Shown piece by piece: positions 26,201 through 37,423 of a DNA stretch of 64,000 bases. Source of the DNA: Dipylidium caninum (Eukaryota > Platyhelminthes > Cestoda > Cyclophyllidea > Dipylidiidae); NCBI GenBank assembly GCA_017562135.1, contig QEYB01000766.1, positions 310,001-374,000 on the forward strand. Direction: 5' to 3'. The first letter of the stretch is position 1, and every line of letters starts with the position of its first letter. The notes below the pieces were generated by a model. It searched no databases. It had not been told where the DNA came from and saw only the letters and a program-made list of their open reading frames with translations. The position numbers and the translations under genes were made by a program.

Positions 26201-29200
26201 GTCTGTCGAGCGTCGTCCGTCGTTCGTCGTCCGTCACTCTCCACTGCCCTTCGCATCGTCCGGCTGGCTGCAAGGATGCTCGCAACCTTCGAGGCCGAGC
26301 CGAGGAGGCACTCTCCGGCCCCAGAGTTTATCAGGCGAAACTACTGTTCACTTGGACATAAACGGCCAGTTATGAACTTTTATGGGTTCACTTACTCCTA
26401 ATTCGCCGCGGCCTGGGCCGTTGGGATAAATCATACTTTATTGGTGAACGTAAAAGCCAAGTTGAAGAAGGATATCGTGCAAAAGAAGGAAGCCATCCTC
26501 TGATTATCCGAGGGCCTTAAATGAAGGCAGCTCAGAGCATCCAGGTGGTGGAAGACGCGAGTGAGGGAGAAAAGGGGAAAAGTCCACCCACTGCAGTCAT
26601 GGCCTTCATTACTTTAAACATCTCATTCTGCATGTGTGTGTGTGCGCTGGTGTTTATTTGTTTGCCTTCAGTTGTCAAGACATCTGACAGGGGAAGAGAG
26701 TCTTTGTTAACTCACCAGGCGCGTCTTTGAGATGATTGAATTTACTTGAGTGCTGTAAGTAGTCAAAAATCTCCCGTACACTCTCCTTCATAGCACCCTG
26801 TTCAAAGGCCACCGGCGTGGGTGTAGTCCATACCTGCGGTGTGACATTTGACTTTCTCACAAACACATATTCAATCATGAAACCGACATCTTTGGGTCGA
26901 AAGGGGAGGGAAATGAAGGTGAGGAGGAGGCTGGGGCCCTCGGAGATAATTTGGAGGTAGGAGGTTTTCCCACATATCCTCGTCATCAGGCGCGACTCCT
27001 GCCACCGGTCCGGAGGAAGACTGTGGACGAGGACCCGGTCGAAGCTGGCTAGCGGCGATGTCGAGTAGGGACAGCTGCAGAGACACAAAGAGGCACTCAG
27101 GCAAAGAGGAACATCGCAACTGGCCGTGGTAATCGTGACAGCGCACTGCTGCCCTGTAATCATGTCACTGCCAAAGTTGAATGGAAAGTGGTCGTAAATT
27201 GAAGGGATGGAGGAGAAGGAAGTGAAGAGGCTAACTAGTAAGCCTTTTTGATAGGATGACAGTTAAACTGCGGTCAAAGTTGTCTAGTAAAGCCTGTCAT
27301 TTCGTGACATTACACTTATACATCGGTAAATTCACATCAGGCTAACCAGTTGCTGACGCCTATTTCACAATTTAAACACACTAAGATTTTCAGGTGAAAA
27401 TGAGTGGTTTTTTGGGAGAGGATGAAAAGTCTTTCAATCCTCCCAAATTCGCCCTATAGGCCTTACAGTCCTCCTCTCCTATCGCAGGTTTGAGTGGCTT
27501 TTCAGTGAAGAAATTGTTCCTCCCCCTCCTCCTCCTCCTTCGTCTTCCGTTCCCATGGTCCTCAAAATCGAAAAGTCGTAGGTAGCATAAACTCCCCGTT
27601 GCCTTCATTACTCTCCTGAAGGAGGGTGGACGATGGAAGCGAGGAGGGAAGTTAGCCAGCCTCCACGATGACCTGCTGGCATGTTGCACATCAAGCAGGC
27701 TGCTTATCGTACTTCGGGAAGGTTTTCACCGGGGGTTTACACTCCGACTCGCCTTAGTGAACTACATTAACGTCATTTCGTGTAATTGAAGCAGATATTA
27801 GGAGAAACCTTCTTCAGTGTTCCATTTTTGTTGGGAAGCGGACCACCATCCGTGGAATGGTGTACAAAGAAAGGTGTGTAAAGTGGCCCTTAATATTGCA
27901 TCAGAATCTTGCCGCATTGCCTGCAATCCATAATCCTTACAAGTATTGGGTGAAGCACATAAATTGTGAAAAGATCGTCCTCATAAAACATTAATTACCC
28001 TGGCGCAAAGACAACTTGGTTGACGTGAATGGTCTCAAAATAATTCAACTGTTTGTGGCTCCGTGAATCTCTTCCCCACCGGCCAGGCGGCGGGGAGACA
28101 CGAAACAGTCCGTTCATGATCGCAACGTCTCCATGGGACATAAATTCACTCTGTGGCAAAAAAAGTACACGTCCTGACAGCCATAACAGCAGCAGTCGCC
28201 TAATAGAGATGTATGTTCTCGTCTGCGGTAACAATCTAAACTGCTCAAGATAGAGGGCGGTCGAGTGTTATTCTACAGGCGTTTGTAAGCCCACTTCAAC
28301 GAGCTTCGCCCCTACGACTAAAATTAGAGAGTTGGCAAGTGAAGGTGCGCGAAAGATACCTTGGCGCTGAGGAATTGCGCGCATTTGAGGGGTCCCGGTG
28401 GCTCAGGACGAGAGACCGAACAGCCAGGACAATACGCTCATCGCTTTTCCCCATGAAGGTATAGGAGCAGCGAATGTTGGGCGGGTAGTCGTTGGGAAAC
28501 CGGGGCGACACGATTCGGCCACCGGTTGGCAGACGTCTGGTCGCGGAGTTGTGCATGAGGTAGGAGCACACGGAATTGGGCAGAGGGTCCCCGTCCACTC
28601 GGAAGTTGCCTGAACAATTTATGCATTTTTAAATGCAATTAAATTTGCCCTCACGGACCAGTGGGACAAGCTAGTTTATGTCCGTGTTGCATGCGACGAG
28701 GTGAAGGAGAGCTGGGGAGACGGCAAGCAGCGGTAGCATATGCCACAGAAGCTACCGCAGAGTTCCCTTCTCCGATGCTCCTGGACGCTCCTTCCCCACC
28801 GCACCCGCATTTGCCCACTCGCTCCCGAGCCTTCGGTCAGGCAACGACTCCCCTTCCCCGTGTTATTCCCAAGTGGCCTCGAATTTCGACACAACTCCCT
28901 TTAACTGGGGTCCACAAATATCCCCAAGCCCCAAGCCCTCCGCCCCCCGCCCCCTCAACGCACACACGTCCTCGTCAGCTTGACAGACCACTGTGGATCG
29001 GGGGGATTTGCAAGTGCTCACAGCCACTTTCCACAGGTCTCAGGTGATTAGACAGGATGAAAGAACTTGATCCGCGCTGTCGTAAAGTTTGGTCGGCCAG
29101 GCTCATAAGTACACGATCTCACAGTCTAATGTAACCTTCAATTCCTTATCTCTTATATATCGTCCGACATTAACAATTCAGGAGGCGAGGTAAATCTAAG

Positions 29201-32085
29201 CTTGGAGTGAAGTGGAATATCAAAGGCAGCTTGGTTATGCCCCTTTCTCTTAAATATGTGTCCCCCCGGAGAGGCATCGCCGCACGAGGAGCATACTTTC
29301 GCCCCTTTTTTGTTCTTATGCCTCCTGTCTCCTTCACCTGCGAGAGCTGCAAGTCGACAGTGTGGAAATAAAAGGAGATAGCACGGCGTCGTGGCCGAAA
29401 CATCGCTTTAAGTGGTTATGTCGCGCGGACAATAAAATGTGCTCGATGGATCTCCCAGCCAATGGCAATGGCTGAGTAAGAAGTTGGAGGAGTCTTTCAT
29501 ACCGAGATTCGTTGGAATTGCAACATTTTTCTTGTCAAAGTGTTTGTTAAGTAGCGCCTCGGGTATGCCAAGCCTCGTGTATTGCTCTCGTGGGCGTTTC
29601 CGCGCCTATTGAAGATGAGCTTTTCTGGTCAGGGCGGTCAAGTAACCCTGACCAAGTTTTCCATCCTCCCCTTACCTTTCACATGAATACACACTCCGCA
29701 GATGTGACTCATTTCTTGTCTTACTCGATGGACTTGACGGAGTAGTGTACACCAGTCATCACCGAGGTGAGAGCGCGTAGGGACCGAGAGGCCGGTCCAT
29801 TTCTCCAGAGTAGGGGAAGGGAAGGGAAGGGAGAAGATCACGAGGAACAGGAGGAGGAGGAGGAGGAAGGGCGGGCAGGTGAGGGAATGGAATGAAATGA
29901 AACGGAAAGTGGCGTCTACAAAGAGCTCGCCAATGTTAACTCAACTTTAGAGGCCATCATACGCCGATTCTTTGTTCTCCCCTTAGCCAAGTGCGCGCTC
30001 CACCACCCCCCTCCGCATGCCCATAATGCACAGGACTAAGGCTAACCAAAGTGGCGTTAAATCATCCCCTCGTTGGGAAGAAGCCGAGACTTCTACGGTC
30101 CTGCCGCGGGGTGGGGTGTCAAAGGTTTGCTTACTTGCATTCAAAAATAGGAAATTCCCCTGAAATCCAGTCATGTGTGTGGACTGCTCGAAAGAAGCTC
30201 GGGTGGTGGAGTGGAAGACCAGAGTGAGAAAGCTACTCTGCGAGAAGAAGGTCCTCTTCGTCTGCATCGCCAGTGTTCCACAAAGCACTGTTGTTGCGTC
30301 CGACTGACTTCCTGTGGTATTCGCGTCTGTACTGAACGTGTTCTCCCTCACCTCGGTCAAATCGTCGGGCAGGATGGCGACGTAGTCGAAGCATCTGTTT
30401 AAAGAGACTTAGTGATTAATCCAGTCGCTTTGTTCGCGCTTTATTTAAGTATGAGTCTTCATTAACCCGCGGGCCTCCGCTCTTTATGGAAAGACTGTCA
30501 CCTCCGTACGATTGCATTATTCATGAACTTCGTGCCGCTTGTCAAACTAGATCTTGGCAGAACCACAAAAATCCTCTTAAACCGGCTAGTAGGAAAGAGG
30601 TGAGAGCATTTGAAAGGAGCAGCACAAACGTACATGTCTATTCGAGGTGGACTAAGGTCGAGGGTAACGAAGGTGAGCTGTACAATTTGGAATGGAAGTC
30701 CTCGGAAGAGGTAGATAAGACAGTCTATTTGAGCAGGATATGGGGCGGGAAAGTTTGGGGACTTGAAAGTTCCGTGGAGTCGCTTTGCACTCGAGAATAC
30801 GTAGCACCGACAGCCTAAAATACGAAGCCAAGAGGTTTTCTCGTCCGGCATGGTGGGAGTGAAGCGGTGCCCTAGTCTCGGAGCACCTGTCCACTCCGGG
30901 AAAATTTTAACCAAAACGCCACCATCCCTTTTCGCCCTGCATAATTCATGCCTCTCGTCGGGCATCAGTCACTTAAATCGTCTTCCGCATTGTCTACACA
31001 GAAAGACTTCAATCTCGACTCAGAAATCTGAAGACTATTGTTTAGAAAGCCACTTTAACTTCTATGCGAACAGGACAATGTCTCTTGATTCAGAAATTCA
31101 GCACCGCCGAAAATGGAAAGTCATTCTCCTACGCGAATTTCCCTCCTTTCCCATCTGTCGCGTACGCCCATCCATCCATCGACGTGCAAAAGATATGGAA
31201 GAAGCAGAACTTGGTACTGATGATGGGTGGAGGAATTTCTAGAAAATTTCGCCTTTCGTCGCCGTTACCCGGGCAGGCGTCAGTGGTTGGTAAACCCACC
31301 TCTGCCGTGAACCTTTCCACTCGCCCTGACCTCTGCATTCATTTCCCTCTGGGCTGATACTCGAACTGTTAATGTTAATTCCACTACTTTTTACGTGAAG
31401 AGACAGTTTGATTAGAATGATTCTCTGTTCCATTATAACAAGGGAAACTTTCGTGCTCGGTTACATTACACGCAGTGAACTCGCAAGGGGTGTTTTCGGT
31501 CAGAGCACGGAAGTTGAGAAGCCTCGTTTTCTATTCACACGCAAAGCAAAGTTAGTTGTCTCTGTCAATAGGCGCGGGGCCCGGTCCGGAGGGACGACGT
31601 CGCTTAAAGTCCTGTCGCCGCGGTGTGGAGGTGTTTTCCTCCTCTAATCCGCAGCATCCACTCAGTCAACCTGAAGGGCATGTACCAAACGCACCCTTCC
31701 ACTTCCTTTTCGGCCACGCAAATGTCAGCCTCATCGCGTGCATGTGTTGAAGGAGAAGAAGAGGAGGAGGAGAAGCGGAGGCCTAGACTTGAGGTTGAGG
31801 CCGCTCATGCTTAAACACACACACTGGCGGCGTTGGAACTCGAGCATGACTGCAAAATGATTGTTAGCCTCCCGCGAAGCATAAGAGCCCTCTACTCTAA
31901 GTGTGGGCAAGTAGACAGGAGCAACAAGAGTCAGAGATGGAAGAGACCGACCACTAACCTGGGTTGTGAATGAGGAGTAGGGGATCCATGCCCGGCGGCG
32001 CTCGCAGAGTCCAGGACAAGTGCGTGGTCGCGAGTAGGAGGCTGAGAACAGCCAGTTTGTCTCCTATCCCAAGGTGACGCATCAT
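23206..32085 (-). CDS. CUB-repeat protein, suppressor-of-lurcher (SOL-1)-like, 3' end missing
   Basis: Exons on the minus strand: 32085-31959, 30814-30634, 30394-30135, 28609-28360, 27074-26716, 25299-25044, 23609-23206. They join in phase over 612 codons. Exon 1 starts MMRHLGIGDKL and continues with a hydrophobic Leu-rich core, a good signal peptide. Three CUB domains follow, each on an exon pair. CUB1 opens GTFKSPNFPAPYP and closes with TGFQGNFLFL; CUB2 has GRIVSPRFPNDYP and VGFMIEYVFV; CUB3 has GVLTSPHFPELYP, DRLDFYDGPS and KFEFGFRMEYRF. The arrangement, with CxC before CUB1 and long linkers, resembles SOL-1-type proteins, which are auxiliary to ionotropic glutamate receptors in nematodes. 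That role is known for the family and only inferred here. The last resolved exon ends NLYLIIG at a GTGAGT donor, so a fourth CUB, a transmembrane segment or both may follow. Introns of 0.24-1.5 kb hold unrelated open frames. Confidence 0.85.
25784..25806 (+). repeat. CAA/CAG-rich short repeat
   Basis: A short CAACAACAACAGCAACAG tract inside an intron of the CUB gene. Confidence 0.7.
26193..26236 (+). repeat. Imperfect CGTC/GTCG repeat
   Basis: About 44 bases of diverged CGTCGTCYGTCG units inside an intron of the CUB gene (the 1.4 kb intron between exons 5 and 6). Confidence 0.7.
29845..29872 (+). repeat. GGA-rich purine tract
   Basis: A short (GGA)n tract in a CUB-gene intron; as pyrimidines on the gene strand it could mimic an acceptor tract. 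Confidence 0.7.
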
Positions 32086-32159
32086 CCCGGCGAAAAACAA
32101 TCACAGATCGCCCATTTATTGCATCGGATCGTCAAGACTTTGTCGCTCAACCCAGCGGA

Positions 32160-32222
32160 CCTGTATAAGTTGCATTACTACGCCTCCGTTCTCATTGGCA
32201 GATGGGAGCACGACCAATCACT
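32160..32222 (-). promoter_or_regulatory. Possible promoter elements of the CUB gene
   Basis: Read on the gene strand, upstream of the ATG at 32085, there are a CCAAT-type element and its inverse (GATTGG near 32217, GCCAATG near 32198) and a TATA-like CTTATACAG near 32163. Spacing is reasonable for a promoter, but this rests only on motif sight. Confidence 0.3.
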
Positions 32223-35083
32223 TTGTTCATCATGAGCATAATTTAAATGTGCTAATACATTTTCAGCCGAAAATAGAGGAGGTTGCCAGCAGGCGTCAGT
32301 GCTGGCATGTCTTGTCACTGCTGTGCGTGGGGCCACCTTCTTCGCTCACCTGAAAGTTCGGTGCTGGTGAATGACAACCAGCGTGACTGCCAATGTAGCA
32401 TATGGCGTTTTAGGCTGCCACACAGGTAGATAAGGGGAAAATTGGCAAAAAGACTGCCCAGCCACTGCTTCTTCTGACAGCCAAAGAGGCCTTTGTTTGA
32501 ATGAATGCAATTGTGCCGAGGAAGTCGACGCCTCGTCTGCTTCCTCGATTCATTTAGTCGGAGAAGTGAATTGGTATTAATTTAGTGGTAGATCATCTCT
32601 CATTACAGAGTTCATATTTCCTTCGTGAAGTTGAATATTCCTGCAGCCAAAGTTTTCAACATTTACACTCGTGTTATGGAACAATTATTGACGCAGCTGC
32701 GTACTTATGGGAGCCAACTAGTTGGTGAGAGAGAATTTCACTCCGGATCCATTCTCTCTCGCAGCCTCATAGATGTCATGCTGAGGTTAGTCTCTCACAG
32801 AGCACAGACTTGCTGGGATAAAGACAAACAAAGTGGACTGCAGACAGCCGTCATTCAAGAGCGACTGACCTCTATATCATCTTTGGAGAGCGGGTAAAAC
32901 AGTCATGTCGATGGTGCAGGCAGAGGCATTGGGGTGACAACGTATTAGAACGGTGGCATTATTTTCCCACTGGAATGAATCCGACTGTTGACAAGCGGCG
33001 TGTCACAGAGGGAAAATAAAACATCTACGTTCCGACGGTTAGTTGTCTTCTCAAACCGTTTTAATTTGAGGGGAAAATAATTCCGACCCTGCGAATTCAT
33101 TCCACTGATCAGCGGCCGCTGCCAGTTAGGAGACACCCCTCCACCTCGGCCACGTGTGGACGCAGCAAGAGCTGTCACTTGCATCACTTCCATCCTTACC
33201 CCTCCCCTACCGGAGCCTCTCGCTTCGCCCAGTTCGACATTGCTCCTTTCTCCATCAACCCGCTCTCCCCCGGCCAGGTGGAAAGGCCATTCAGGGGGTA
33301 TAAGAGGACTCAATCCAACCGTCGTGTAGACCGGACTGCATTTCATTTAGTTCGAGACTGTTTGTTTTCGACAGGTAAGCTTTCCTAGTTTGTGAGATTT
33401 AATTAACTGCTCCCCTCACGGCACCCCCTGCTCGCTGCTTCTACTCACCAGAAGCCTATTGTTTGAGTACGAAGAAGTGACAAACAAAGAGGTAATTAAA
33501 GCAGGAGGTCTCGGGAATTAAATGGTATAAACACTTCCATTTAACCCGCACTAACATCCTCGCTGGACAGAAAGAAGCAAACAGCTCCCTTCTTTCCTTC
33601 CATCCCTCCTGACTTCCGTGTACTCACCCAAATATGTTTCCTAACTCCTAAAATTCTGCCCCATGAAATTAGCAGGTCTCTCAGCTCCCCGTTGTCAGTC
33701 GGCGATTGTCCTCGACACTGTTTCGAACCCCCGACTTTTGGTGCCTTAGAGGAAAGGCGGATTGGCAAAACTACAGCTCGACTGCTGTCGTCGACAGGAA
33801 AATGACCTCTCAGCCTCCTTCCCTCCCCTTCGCCCACCCAACCACCCGTCGGCTTAGCTCTGGCCGCTCCCTGCACCTCTCGTCCAATTGGCAGAAACAC
33901 TCTTTCCCGAAGGAACAGCTGGAGGGGGACGTAGACGATGTCTTAGCGTTTTGATCAAGTAAAATAGCCGGCCACCATCGTTGTTGTACTCTATTTATTC
34001 TTGAGTTAAGATCGTGTTTAAACTACGTAGCTCTTGGCTTTTTCTAAATCACTTACACATCGTTTTTTGTATGTCTCATTGTTACTCCATGGGCGTCTGC
34101 GGCCGAAGAGGCTCCCTACAATTCGTTCGCCTCCAGTAGTCTTTGAAATACGCAATCTCTTGTGGCTAGGCGATGCTTTCAAGGCGGCGCTTATCTCAAT
34201 CCATCCTTCAACTGGATCAAAGGGTCAACAAACATCACCACCAATGGCTTTCATCTGCTGTCGGAATGATTATTATAAAAGGTCATTTTAAGTGTTATCT
34301 AAAGGTTGCACGCGGAGTTGTATGACTAAAAGTGGATATGCTTCAGTGCACACAATATTACGCAAGGAGGATAACTTTGGCTGCAGAAAATACGCTTCTG
34401 ATTAGTCTTATCTGAAAGGTTTTGCTCAGTATCCGGTTACCCATTGCTTCAGAGGTTGCGGGTCCTCTGGACGAGCACTCCCCACGCTCGATAATGTGCC
34501 TCGATTCTTAATTATTACAAAAATGAGGGGAGATAACATAAAAAAGTTCCCAGAATTCTTATCCACCTTCCGGGCGGAACAGGAGTGGTGTGGCGAAGAC
34601 AGCCGTTCTGCCACCCTTGAGCACACACTGTGTGCACATTCGGAGACGCTTTTGTCAAGCCTTCTTTAAAGTTGATTGTCCGCCCTCCGAGAGGTTCTTT
34701 CCATCGACACTGCCGAGGTGGAAGACGGTGTTGACACGTGAGGCAACGGTTGTCTCCGGCAAACCACTCAAATACCGAGAGGCACTTAATTTAATGAGGA
34801 TCAAATAGCCTTTACCGAATTTAATTAATTAGCCTCCCTCTTTCATCTGGAAGGTTTAAACTTATCCCGAAAATGGGGGACAAGTGTGAGGATTGTCCAT
34901 AGGTACACACACACAAACAAAAGGGTATGAAAAGAGTGGCAGTCGAATGCCCAATTTGGGGACGGATCAAATCTGATCGTCGGGCTGATGAAATGGTGTA
35001 GCAGGAATTAGATTTATCAGTCTAAAGTGGTCTAACGACCCACTGCCCAAGTGGGGACCTGTGAAGCGTCGCACCTCAATTTT

Positions 35084-35099
35084 GCTCGCGATCGCGAGC
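35084..35099. repeat. 16-bp perfect palindrome
   Basis: GCTCGCGATCGCGAGC reads the same on both strands and contains two NruI-like TCGCGA cores. Function unknown. Confidence 0.9.
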
Positions 35100-36285
35100 T
35101 TGTCTCTTTCCCACGTCATTGCACTACTCCACCGTCCGCCTTAGTATTGTGGCTTTTTGGACCCATTAAGACGAATGGTTAATTTTTTGCCCGTCTGATT
35201 GTTTGGCGTCAGATCCGCAACCGTTTGACTTGAAATGAACTTACCGTCAAATGCCATTGGTTGTCAAGCGGAGTAGACATCGGGTGCATTCCAGTCCACT
35301 AAGTCGTGCGAATAAAGTATAAAAGCTTTGGAAACGCTCGGGTATCTGTTGCGCGCAGCTGGTAGGAAGTAAGGAAATTTTTTGCCCATTGAGGCAGATC
35401 AGTTTTGCGTGACAAAAACAGAAGCTAATTAATGCAAAGTATGCGCCGAAGGATAACAACGTGACCTCGCCACCCCACCGGACAGTAATTCTGCCGGCGA
35501 GCGGTGGAGGTGTGCATCCAGCGAATGACATCGGCTCGTCGGAAGTGAACTGGGGTGTGCGGAAGGGGAGCCGGGACGGGGACGGGGGAGGCAGAGGACT
35601 CGGCAAAAAGCGGCCCCCCAGGTTCAGAGAGAACTCATGATTGTGTGGTTGTGAGGCGAAAAGTTGATTTGACAGCAATGCGTGAAGTAGTACTTGACGA
35701 GTCAGCCCGCTTAAGTGTCATCTGAGTCCAAACTGGGCCGGGCGAGGAAGTAAGGGGGTGAAGAATCTTGCCGGTGCAGTCACGGAGTCCGCGGTTATGC
35801 TCTGAGGACCTGATGTGCATTACGACAAGCAGAAGGGATAGCAACTCCATATTAACCCGGTGGAAGCGGTTTATGCAGATCATTGTCTCAATATTCAAGA
35901 GGCCACTCTCATAACATGGCCATGGAAGTGCTCCCAACTGATTACAAAATTGACAAGTCGTGTCATGGAAACGGAGACTACACATGAGGATATTCACTTA
36001 CGCCGAGATCACTAAGGTACCGCTGTACCTCTACACCTCACGTAACAGGTGCAGGGTGTGTCTGTCGTTACATCTCCATGCAATGGAAAAGACTATTTTA
36101 TCTCACAGTCAAAAGCGGCATCAGAGCTGTAAGGCACACCAAGTAGCCATAGCCCACCAATATTTGGGATGAATCCACAAGGCCCCCCGTTTCGAAAATC
36201 CTCACATGAGACTCCAATGCCAGCCGACAGGTCTCAACAGTTACCCTCCTTTCAACCTTCTGTTGGACCCCACCTCCGACCTCCC

Positions 36286-36328
36286 CACACACACACACGC
36301 ACACGCACACGCAAACGCACAAGAACGC
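36286..36328 (+). repeat. CA/CACG simple repeat
   Basis: Alternating purine-pyrimidine CACACACACG and CACACGCACACG units. Confidence 0.9.
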
Positions 36329-36412
36329 ACTCAGGCACTCAAATCCGCAATGTGTCACCTCAGTTGGCACATTCAAGGAGGCCACTGGCAATTGAAATTT
36401 TTGTGCTTTACC

Positions 36413-36448
36413 GTGCGTGCGTGCGTGTGTGCGTGCGTGCGTGCGTGC
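36413..36448 (+). repeat. GTGC simple repeat
   Basis: GTGC tandem units with a short GTGTGT interruption, complementary to the CACG tract about 90 bases to the left. Confidence 0.9.
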
Positions 36449-36827
36449 CCTTGAAACATACAACACGAAATTCCATGATCACATCTACACGCGGCCAAGC
36501 ACCATCGCAGTCTATTTATCTTCACCGGGTCATCCTCACTTGCCACTTATTCCAAGTGCTCTCGTGACGGACTGGTAACCAACACAAAGGCCATATTAGC
36601 ATGGGTTGCAGAGGTGCACCCGTGGTTACGAGGTCGCTCAACGGTGCTGGAAACACACTAATAAATGAATAACGTCATCACTCGACTTCAGGAGCACACA
36701 GACAGTATGAAAAGCGAATACTCTGGTAAACGCATAAAAGACACTTTGCTCTCTTCCACAGAGACCCTTTGATCCTCGACATATTTACTCACGCTTCTAA
36801 GTGAACAATCTGACAACACTTTGACAG

Positions 36828-37423
36828 TTCGAAGAAAACCAACAGTTCCGGCCATAAACGAAGGCTTTTCTTCGTCTCCAAATCATCAAGACATTCCGGT
36901 CACACACGCTGGCCAACTGGAAACGCACAGACTGAGGCTGAGAATAGGGGTGCAATGTTTCCCCACGGCTCCTGTCGAAACAGTGGAGAGGATGAGATTA
37001 AGTCTTAATGAGGTCCCAATTTGTGACAACTCTACCACCCTTACACCCGCACGTCCTTCTCTTTCACTCCGAAGGTCACTCAACACGGTCGTAGTCGAGT
37101 AAGTGGTAACTCGTTCGACGCCGGAAGGGCGTGGAACTGGCCTCTCGGCACTTCAGTCGCCGCCATCTGGTGTCCGCCGGTATGTCACCATTTCATTTCA
37201 TTCGCCTTATTAAAACAGCGATCCAAGGAGAGTGATGAGGATGCTTGCTGTTAAAAAGTATGTTCGGGAGGAATAACAAGGGATTCCCGCTGACGATAAG
37301 TAAACGTGTGCTTCCACCCCCCTAAGCGTAGCGAAGGAGGGGCTTTGGTCTGCGTGTTAACACTGGTGGCGCAGTGTTCAGACCGCGCTTTGTAGCCTTT
37401 TGGGAAGGCTCGTCGGGCTGTGA
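36828..37423 (+). CDS. Last two exons of an unidentified gene
   Basis: Exon 36828-37098 lies between a TTGACAG acceptor and a GTAAGT donor and is open for 89 codons. It enters in phase 1 and leaves in phase 2. It includes PVTHAGQLETHRLRLRIG, VERMRLSLNEVPICDNST and SLRRSLNTVVV. The next exon, 37375-37423, starts at a GCGCAG acceptor in the right phase and encodes VQTALCSLLGRLVGL then TGA. The upstream exons were not found and no family is recognised. The Ser/Thr/Arg-rich composition suggests a disordered C-terminal region. Confidence 0.45.

Larger units (their letters stand above)
32223..36827. other. Gene-poor stretch
   Basis: No gene could be built. It holds a 16-bp perfect palindrome at 35084-35099 and CA/GTGC simple repeats at 36.3-36.4 kb. 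Open frames up to about 143 codons (minus, 35678-35247) show no domain. One or more upstream exons of the gene ending at 37423 should lie in the right part, because its first recognised exon starts in phase 1. Confidence 0.4.

Noticed and set aside
27995..28234. Minus-strand 79-codon frame as a CUB-gene exon
   Set aside because: Exons 28360 and 27074 join directly in phase; including this frame would break the CUB domain.
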